From assembly GCA_029532415.1 (NCBI GenBank), contig JAQOTA010000031.1:372001-436000 (forward strand): DNA of 64,000 nucleotides, written 5' to 3'. The notes beneath the pieces are model-generated. The model was not told where the DNA came from, did no database searches, and worked only from the letters and a program-made list of their open reading frames with translations. The DNA comes from Marasmius tenuissimus. Taxonomy: Eukaryota > Basidiomycota > Agaricomycetes > Agaricales > Marasmiaceae. Positions 56,278 to 64,000 of this stretch are shown here, one piece after another. A program made the translations under genes and the position numbers. Numbering within the stretch: position 1 is the stretch's first letter; each line of letters starts with the position of its first letter.

Positions 56278-58396
56278 ATGCACCCAGACTCAACAAGCGC
56301 AGAGACGAACAAGATACCGATGGAAGTGGCGAACCGAGGTAAGCTTTTATATGTATATGAACCCCTGGATATCCATGTTTCTATTTTATTTTATTTTGTA
56401 CTCATTCATCGCCGCCACCGCGTTCTCATTGGCAGTTGACAACAATGACGAAGCTGTAAAACAATTGACGCACACGGTTCAAGATCTCGTACTTTCGTCG
56501 GAGAAGCAGCAGCAGTCCTACATTGAGAAAATCCCCAACGAGATTCTAAGAGATATCTTTCTCGGTATTCCACCTACTGAGGATGTATTCTCCGTTTCGA
56601 AAGGCCCTTGGGTATTGACTCACGTATCCAGGTTCGTAGTACATACATACTCATCCGTTGTGTTGGAGGTATGTGTACTGACATAGCTGGGAAAAAAACA
56701 GACGTTGGCGTCAAGTTTCAACTGCTACCCCCGGACTCTGGACAAAAATCAAATTCAACCTCGACACCATCTCTTCTTCTCCTCGTCGAATGAATGGCGT
56801 CCTCGAATTGTTCGCAATGGTTCTCGGACGAAGCACGGGTACCAAACGTATTGTCGAGATCCAGACAGAGAAGGCTCCACCAGAGTACGCCCAACTATTC
56901 CTCGACATTCTCCGGTCGACGCGACACACATGGGTCGAGCTTACGCTGCAAGGTATCTTCACCACGGGTTGTCAAGCCGGGAAGGAAGAGATGTTTGGAG
57001 GGTTGAGGCTTTTCCCTGATCGAGCGAGTGGGGATACCGCGGGGTTTGATTCTTTGGAGAGAGTGGGGGTTATGGATTTGGTACCTTACGAACGTCGAAG
57101 GGAGTTCATCGCTGCTTTGGAGAAGGCACCCAACCTCCGAACGGTTGTCGTACGCGGGCTGCAACATGCTCGGAGGGCTGACGATCCACCGCCCGCGTTT
57201 AACTGGGGGAAGTTGAAGCATCTTTCGTTGGATTGGTCGTGTTTGATGCAGGATTGGGGAATCAGGGCGTTGAAGGAGTGTGTTGGGCTTGACGCTCTCG
57301 TACTTGAGGGCAACCCCGGGAGAGCTCCGAGTTCGAGTGGAGATACGCTCATCGAGTTGAAGACGGTTACGAAACTCCGAGTGTCTCTTCTTCTCCGGTA
57401 CACGAATGTGCGGGAGATCGACTATCCACCCCACGTTTGTTACATCCTCAAGTTACCGGCACTTGAGAGCCTGGAGATCGCCAACCCATCGTGCCAGCCC
57501 ATCGACCTGGAGATGATTGTTGGTTTGGTTGAACGCTCGGCGTCATCGGTGCTTTGTACGATTTCTATAGAGGACGTCTTTCTATCCGATATCACTTTGG
57601 GAAGGTTGCTACGTGCGGCACCGCAGGTTACCAAGCTCAAGATGCATGGATATGTCTTCCCTCATGTGGTCAACATGATTGCGTCTGGGGAGATCCTTCC
57701 GAACCTCGAACATCTGTCTATTGGGTGTTCCAAACTTGCTCCTGCATTGCTTCATGCGACCCGTGTTGCCATTGTCGGGTTGCTCGAGGCGAAGACGTCG
57801 GAAAGGCTCTCGGATCTGCAGACGCTTCACGTCACGGATAAGGAGTTTGATGTCCGTCTTGAGCTTCGGAAGGGAGAACCTGTGTCATCCGATATCTTGG
57901 AGATAGCTCGAGTACGGGTTGGGCTAGAGGATTACCGTGAAACGGGGAAAATCTTCAACGACCTCGCGAAGGGCCTGTTGTTCCAAGATTTGGATCCCGC
58001 GTGTGATCTTCTCAACGATGTAAGATTGCCGTACTTTTATTCGTTGCGATTCGAACTGACCTTTCTTTCTTGGCGTTAGAATATCGAGCTTTTCGAGTAC
58101 ATGTTGACAGTCATGGAGGACTGTGAGGCCATCGAGTTCAAGTATGCATTCTTCAAGTGTTCGGTGAGTCTGGATTGAAGGCACATAGTCGTGTTTTATC
58201 ATATAAACTGACGACCCTCTAGATCCCGGATTTACTTGTGAACAGTTACATGTTTTGGTCTCTCTCGCACCCTTCGCATCCCCCACTTGCAGCGAAAGGG
58301 TGGTCAAGTATCAGGGCTAGACTCGAGCGTCTGGAACTACAATGGAGGGCTCCGCGTCGCGTGTTTCGAACTCCCCTTGTTGGCGGTGGTGATTAA
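56278..58396 (+). CDS. F-box protein with leucine-rich-like C-terminus
   Basis: Five exons: 56278-56338, 56436-56631, 56702-58019, 58080-58163 and 58223-58396, all with GT...AG introns and consistent phase, 610 residues. After MHPDSTSAETNKI and a short coiled segment (EAVKQLTHTVQDLVLSSEKQ) comes an F-box: IEKIPNEILRDIFLG, VLTHVSRRWRQVS, then TPGLWTKIKF. The remainder is a series of irregular leucine-rich segments (LKHLSLDWSC, LDALVLEGN, LESLEIANPS, LEHLSIGCSK). Family role: F-box proteins dock substrates to SCF ubiquitin ligases through Skp1. The substrate is unknown. No lesions; a TATATATAG lies ~70 bp upstream. It converges with the F-box gene at 59073. Confidence 0.85.
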
Positions 58397-58426
58397 TAGG
58401 CTCTGGTCTACGTTATTCTTTCTTGT

Positions 58427-58907
58427 TCACCGAGTCCCTTGATTCCTGATTGCTGTGGTATGAAAAGTATGTACTGTGTAAGTTAACCGAACGACCGACT
58501 TGTTGAACTCGTAGTGTAGTGAGCAATCTGTAACAAGACTATGATTTAACCTTTGACACTTTTCAATGCGTGCCCCTTTCCGGTCTCGTAGTCTTACGAA
58601 ATGTGCTTGTATGCTCCTCAGGCACGGTGCGTGCCAGCGGCTCCTTGTGTGGATCTCCGGCACGTACAACAGAATAGAGACGTGTACAGCTCCTATCGCG
58701 AAGGTGGCAGGATGAAATGTTCTCAAGGTGTTTCAGGAGAATGATGGGGCCCAGTTCGGCGCAGTCAAAGACTGACACCGAAATTGAGTTACTGAGAGGC
58801 GCTGGAAATCGGGTGATATCTTGATATAAACTAGTAGAAGCCTGGAGCCAAGGAAGTGAGTCCAGCACGAGGGTGGACGTTATCACCTGGGGGACGCGCG
58901 AAGTCAT
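58427..58907 (-). pseudogene. Relic of the neighbouring F-box gene
   Basis: VFDCAELGPIILLKHLE, CTRLYSVVRAGDPHKEPL (58907-58563) and, after a frameshift, PCLRSIQAHFVRL (58726-58427) align with VFDCAERVPIILLGSLE, WTRLRSDVRVGDPYEEAL and PCLRSLQANFVYGEL of the gene at 59073-60869. Order and strand are the same and the rest of the gene is missing, so this is a partial, broken tandem duplicate. Confidence 0.75.
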
Positions 58908-59072
58908 CCGAAGTGCTCGAAGCGTCGAGGGGCAAGATTCTCCAAGTCACGTGGGATGAGCTTGCGGGGCAAATACTATCATTTGAAGGAAGCTCGCCCG
59001 TTTCCCTTATACCATCTAAATGAATTGCCTACATACAATGGAACTCATAGTGAGTGGCGTATTTACTGACAT

Positions 59073-60869
59073 TCAATCTTCGACGACTTGCAGAGCAGAG
59101 ATGTCGTCCCTCAAATCATCTCTCTCGTTTCGGGACAGACGTATGCATTTGCTATTCGTCTTTTCCCTCATTATCCACAAAGCAGGGAGTCCAAATCCGA
59201 CCTCCCGGTTCGACTCTCCAACGTACAACACCACCCTGTCAAGTTGCGAAGTACCCATAGTTTGCCACACCTCTCTCGCGAAACGGTCGTCGATTGTGGT
59301 ATATATCCCGCCGTATTTCGCAATTTCGAATGAAATCTGTTGCTCGGGATTCTGTTGTCCAGAGTTATCAAAGTATGTGTCAAACGAAAAATAGCCGTCG
59401 AAGGCCTCATGGTGTATTCCGAGGTCGTAGTGAATTGTAACGCTGCGGAGCAATCGGAAGGAAGACACAACCTCATACGTCTTCATCTCGTTTTCCTGTG
59501 GGTTTCCCGTCCGGTTGAGGTCGAATTCAAAGTTTTCGAGATGGGGGGTGTTCGAGAGGATGGAATTGAGATCATCCAGAGTGAGGGTGGGTCGTAATTC
59601 TAGTCTGTTCTCCACTTGGTGAAGCGAGAGTGAGTGTAAGCTAGGGCCGTGATGAAGGAGGATAAGGGGAAGGTCGATGTAGTCGTAGTATTGAACAACG
59701 GAGAGAGACTCCAGAGGTGACAGGGAAATGAGAAAGTCTTCCAATGTCGACTTGAATTCGCGTTGAGAATCTCGAGAATAATAATCGACCTTGAATGACA
59801 GGTGCTTTATCCCACTAAAGGTTGAATGGTCCATCGCATAGCTCATCCAATCCACCTCGTGGGCTCCATCCATTTCCAATGTCTCGACCTTTGGGAGGTC
59901 GATGAAAGATCTCCAACCTTCGAGGAGGATAGGATTTAGCGAGCCCCATCTGATACTCCTAATATTCGCCTTCCTTACTGGTTTCCCGACACGAAAACGT
60001 TTGCGCTCCCTTTCTTCCTCAGCTTTCTCATGTAGGCTGAGATCATGCATCACATGATCTCTGGAGACCCTCCTGCTATAAGCGATTTCCTCAAGACTCG
60101 GCGATAACGCCAAGATCCGCTGGAATGCGACGTAGTTATAATCCATCCCGAGTTCTCCATACACAAAATTTGCCTGTAAACTCCTCAAGCAAGGCGACTG
60201 TCCCAACGCTTCTTCGTATGGATCTCCGACTCGAACATCCGAACGAAGGCGAGTCCAGTTTTTAACATGGAGGCGGCAGAATGGATGGCTGGCCTCGAGG
60301 GACCCGAGGAGAATGATGGGTACACGTTCAGCGCAGTCAAAGACCACTTCACGAGGGTTGGCTAGGCAGGAGATCAATTCGATGAAAGAGCTCCATCTAG
60401 CTTGGACCGCCTCTTCCGAGGGTATGAAAGGCGGTTCGGTCGGGGCGTCGTTTTGCCGCGGCCATCGAGCGTCAGGGTCCTCTCCTGGCCATATCACAAC
60501 CTTTGAACGGACGGCAACTTTCCTAATCCCCTTCCATATTGCAGACTCGGAAGGTAGTTGGAGCAAGGAATTCAGGTTTTGAAGGCTCTGTGTGTAAGGC
60601 TCAAGATCTGCTTCCGTTTGAAGTCGTGGATTTCGATGCGGAGGAACTCGAGTTTGGTCAAAATCGAAGAATAGTTCTCGGTATGCAAATGGTAATGCGG
60701 CTCCTGAGATGAACTTGTTGACGCGCAAGAGCGTAAAAATGGTGTGTCGAGAATTATCGTGAATCTGGAGTCATACTTGAGAGGGTTGGACTGAGAAAAA
60801 GGTTGATGAGCTCACCAGCCTGAATATCTCCGCCAACAGCTCCGCGCTTAGGTTATCTAGAGTTGACAT
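59073..60869 (-). CDS. F-box-like protein with leucine-rich repeats
   Basis: Two exons: 60869-60816 and 60764-59073 (intron 51 bp), 581 residues. The short first exon MSTLDNLSAELLAEIFRL gives the first F-box helix; exon 2 continues IHDNSRHTIFTLLRVNKFISG and ALPFAYRELFFDF, the second half. Irregular leucine-rich segments follow (LRSLQANFVYGEL, VETLEMDGAHE, IKHLSFKVDY, LESLSVVQYYD, LHSLSLHQVEN, LENFEFDLN). A basic or coiled insertion EKAEEERERKRFRVGK lies near residue 240. No lesions seen. The likely role is substrate recognition in an SCF ubiquitin ligase; the target is unknown. Strong similarity to the relic at 58427-58907. Confidence 0.8.
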
Positions 60870-62235
60870 GGTGATAGAAGGGGACTTTGAGAGGATGGTC
60901 TGAACGGTATTATATACCTCCTAGAACGGGGCAGTGCATGTCATGAGTTTGCTCCCTCCCAGCACGTTTCCGCTGATTAGATTGATTGCCAGTCATTGAG
61001 CCAACCATAGGATTTTCTCTCCGACTTGTATGTTGCCTTTCCTGCTTCAAGAGCTTAAAGCTTTCAGGCTCTCTTTAGGTGAGCGCGTGTGTTGGGAAGG
61101 ATTGTGAGCGCCTCGGAAAAGCTGACTTTGAGCCTTAAGATGGTTTGTCCTGGACGTCGTGGTGGTGGTTCGGAGCTGCGGACCCCCGAACGAATTCCGG
61201 CTTGTACCATTGTGTTCCCACGACACACACTCTCCCCCTACGCTCAACCTTCCCTGGCGGCAAGATGCTCATCGCACTCTCAAATAACAGCAGTACTTAT
61301 GTATGTATTCGCTCAAATGTTTTTTAGAATACAGAACTAAACGCAATCTCAGCGACTTAAGTTGTTTCGACCATCCGGTTGAGCTCAATGATTGGCCCTC
61401 GATCCATCTGTTGACCCCATACCGTAAGACAGGGGACCCTTTTACATCCCAAACTCTCGACGCTTGTCACTAGACCCAAATCTCTACAAAATTGCAAGAA
61501 TCTTTATCGTTCAAACGAAAGCTTGCTGATCATCCGTCCCAGTGCGTCTTGACGTCATATGGCCACGATGGTTCAGCCCCATCGTGGGTTGTCATATTTT
61601 GAGGACTCAAAGGGCATGCGTGTGTACTCACCCCCAGAGGTAAGGCGACTCTTTGTTTGGTCCAGATTCTCCCCCCCTCGATGACATAGACCTCCGACGA
61701 TATGAAACTTGGGTTTCGGGAAGGCCCCCCGGAAGAGAAACATCAAATTGCAATCGGCCGACTCACATCCCCGAACTTATATCTCAGACACGAGAAAGAG
61801 CCCCGGTTTCTCAATGATTGACGATTCTTGGCGGCCAAGAATGCGTCTGAATGACGTACGATCCCCACCCATGTAGGCTGGTTGAGCTTGTACCGAGGTT
61901 TCGACTTCGACATCGGATTTTTATGCTACTGACCAAATGGCGAGTTAACGTGGTATGAACATCAATAAGAGAATTCACTCCTTGGGTGCTCGTAGGTAAT
62001 TAATTAATTACAGGGGAATGTTCGCACGAGATGAACGGAAGTGAGACTGATACCAGACAGGCTCCTGGTTCTCAATGACGAAGTTGCAACATTGTCATTA
62101 CAACCATACAAGACAGGCTCCTATTTCATATGGAGAAGTAGATAAAAGGCGAGCCAACTCGGTCAACTATCCAACACAAACTCGAACAGCGTTAACTACT
62201 CAGAGCATCTTCACGACGAGTATCTCTCTTATACA
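60870..62235. other. Intergenic between the F-box gene and a small gene
   Basis: Contains the F-box gene promoter and no supported coding frame. Short frames at 61047-61340 overlap on both strands without domains. Confidence 0.4.
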
Positions 62236-62795
62236 ATGCCTATTTCACTCATCGATCTTTACGAACTCGTAGCTGCTCTTGCTGGCACCGTGGTAAGTCG
62301 CAGCTGACCTTTTCTTTGCTACACTGCTAACACTCACGCCGCTATCTAACTCGTTAGTTCTCTGTGACACTCATAATCAACGTCTACCTACATGGCGAGG
62401 GTAACTTCCGCGAGACGCGACGTAAGAGAGCCTCGATGACCTATAAAGCACGACTAGCTGAGCGGCAGAATTCGTGAGCTCAAGGCCAAAGAAAAGGGAT
62501 GTAAAGCAGTCAAACAGAAAGAAGAAAGACGTGAGTGGTGTAATTGCTGATCTGGTCTATTCATCAGGACTTACGCGGATCTGTATCTTCAGAACGCAAC
62601 CAGAAGTTGCGTCCTCGAGATCCCACGACCCAGTCAATAAAAATGGTCCGAGTTCTCTCGAGCTTCTCTAGGGAAATGGCCCGGGAGCTTTCGAATAGCG
62701 GACAGTGGAGGGTTCGAGAGATTGAGGTCACTCAGGCGATGTTGAGGGTATCAAGACCGTTGGCTTCGAATCCTGCGATTTGCAGTGGGTGGTAG
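62236..62795 (+). CDS. Small putative membrane protein, four exons
   Basis: Exons 62236-62292, 62358-62400, 62469-62530 and 62568-62795 give 129 residues with consistent phase. The N-terminus MPISLIDLYELVAALAGTV joins FSVTLIINVYLHGEE, together one hydrophobic helix. A basic stretch (RPKKRDVKQSNRKKKD) follows, then a polar tail ending NPAICSGW. The last intron would be only 37 bp, which is short for this group, so that splice is the weak point. No family is recognised. A helix followed by a basic cytosolic tail recalls the gene at 48568 in build only. Confidence 0.4.
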
Positions 62796-64000
62796 CAGGC
62801 TCGAGTTATAACCTACGAAGATTGCGCGACATACCCACAGATTCGGACAGCTTATATACCTTTACGGACGTTTGATTTACACGTTCGAGACCAATATCCA
62901 TCGAATAGCTCTCGCTCAATTTCATTGGGATTGTACTTATTTTTACTCAGGAGACATTTTCAAGTTTTTTCTGAGACCCTTCCCAATAGTATAGATTCGT
63001 GTGTTTACTATCGACGAAGACGATACGTTGATCACGGCCCGTGGGCCGTCTGCAATGACTGGGGAGTAAAATCACTTCTCCACCACAGGTACTGGAAGGA
63101 TGTCGAAATGTAGTCTTGCCGGGAGGGAATATAATTCATACATAGGAACCCAAGGCGCCCTGGGGATGTCGGGACTGACTTGGCTCCAACCCCAAGACCC
63201 TTTGTTGGAGTTGTGCAGGGTCAAATTTCCGCGTCAGAGAGGATGTCGGATCGATAGGATTAAAGGAGTAAGAGAATCATGATTTTTGAATGCGTCGGTG
63301 TATCTACACTGTAGTGTTTCTCCAGAGAAAAGACCTGGCCGAGGACTGTACTCATCCGTGTCGGGACACCCATGAATACACGCTGCTGATATGCACTATC
63401 CAACAGAAGGCTGGAGCGATCCTTAGCTCCCGCACTCTGTCAGTATAATCCATCTACCTGTCTCCAAATATATGTGCCTACTTCGAAGGCCAGAAATACG
63501 CTAGGTCCCTGACAGCGATTGCAAGAAAACTCGGAAGAGACTTCATAATCTATTATCCCCAGGGCTGGAGTTGGCTCAGGGCATCAGAATTCATTCGAAC
63601 CCATTCATAAATGTACCTCTTCCCTTGCAGGATTACGTCCGTAGATAAGAATATTATTATTCGTTCGATGAATACCAGGTATGACGGGAGACTAGTAGTG
63701 GGTCCAATACAGTAAGGAAGTTCGGGTATGCGGGGAAACGGTGAAAACACGGCGAAAAGAGTGATATAAATGGGAGCGGAAGAGACAAAAATGGAGTTGC
63801 ATAAATGACCGTGGATATAGTGATTATGAGAGTTATGGTCCGAATACTAGAGAGTGAGAATGTAGACATCGTCAGCGTGTAGTAACGAAAAAGCGGGGGA
63901 GGGGGCAAGTAAGAATATGTGGTAGCGAGAAATACTGAAGGAGATCTATATACAAGAACTGCTCCCCCGAGGGGAGTCAGTTAGTTACCGTTTGGCGTCG
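62796..64000. other. Intergenic to the right edge
   Basis: No supported gene. A Ser/Ile/Leu-rich minus-strand frame at 63908-63553 lacks homologues I can name and could be chance. Confidence 0.35.

Noticed and set aside
63553..63908. Minus-strand hydrophobic frames near the right edge
   Set aside because: Repetitive Pro/Leu/Phe/Ser composition from a skewed purine-rich plus strand; no support.

Overview
The window reads as nuclear DNA of a mushroom-forming basidiomycete (Agaricomycetes). This rests on introns of about 50-70 bp, F-box/leucine-rich proteins of the kind expanded in that class, a fungal class-II ubiquitin E2, and a transposon mix typical of the class: CACTA/Tnp2, Crypton-type tyrosine recombinase, chromodomain Gypsy, Copia, hAT and Tc1/mariner. 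Splice sites, repeat limits and target-site duplications (TSDs) were read by eye, so limits given with ~ are approximate.

Positions 1-45375 are almost entirely mobile DNA. 1-5043: a decayed CACTA Tnp2 transposase running off the left edge, its subterminal ~180-bp repeats, and an uncharacterised gene. 7080-9990: a broken Crypton-like recombinase (Ndc10-like plus GCR1_C). 12570-14095: an inverted, diverged copy of the CACTA 5' region. 14330-15921: a degenerate MYND-finger gene. 16172-16627: a solo LTR with a perfect 5-bp TSD. 18470-40411 is a nest: a hAT transposon (27750-29089 plus 36876-39626, 3' end near 40411) was entered by Copia element B (29090-36875, 6-bp TSD). That Copia was entered by a chromodomain Gypsy (29801-34513), and that Gypsy by another LTR (~30650-31177). 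To the left lie a second Copia (A, minus strand) and a second Gypsy part. The Gypsy parts form an apparently perfect 3,157-bp inverted repeat (23044-26200 and 31357-34513). 39622-40134 is a MITE with long TIRs. 40706-45375 is a two-gene Tc1/mariner-like element whose right TIR was entered by a 939-bp MITE.

45380-53030 holds a direct segmental duplication. The right copy carries an intact UBC1-type E2 gene (52689-53483). The left copy carries its truncated, CpG-decayed pseudogene, fused in frame to a transposase DNA-binding fragment, and a 138-bp MITE whose empty site survives in the right copy. Between the copies is a single-pass membrane protein gene with a pentapeptide repeat (48568-49326).

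53484-64000 is ordinary gene-bearing DNA: two convergent F-box genes (56278-58396 plus, 59073-60869 minus), a relic of the second between them, and a small four-exon gene (62236-62795). In-frame stops in the transposons are mostly TGA where the family has arginine CGA, which points to CpG deamination of silenced repeats. The most unusual feature is the Gypsy palindrome and its contradictory target-site evidence: either a recent rearrangement or an assembly problem.
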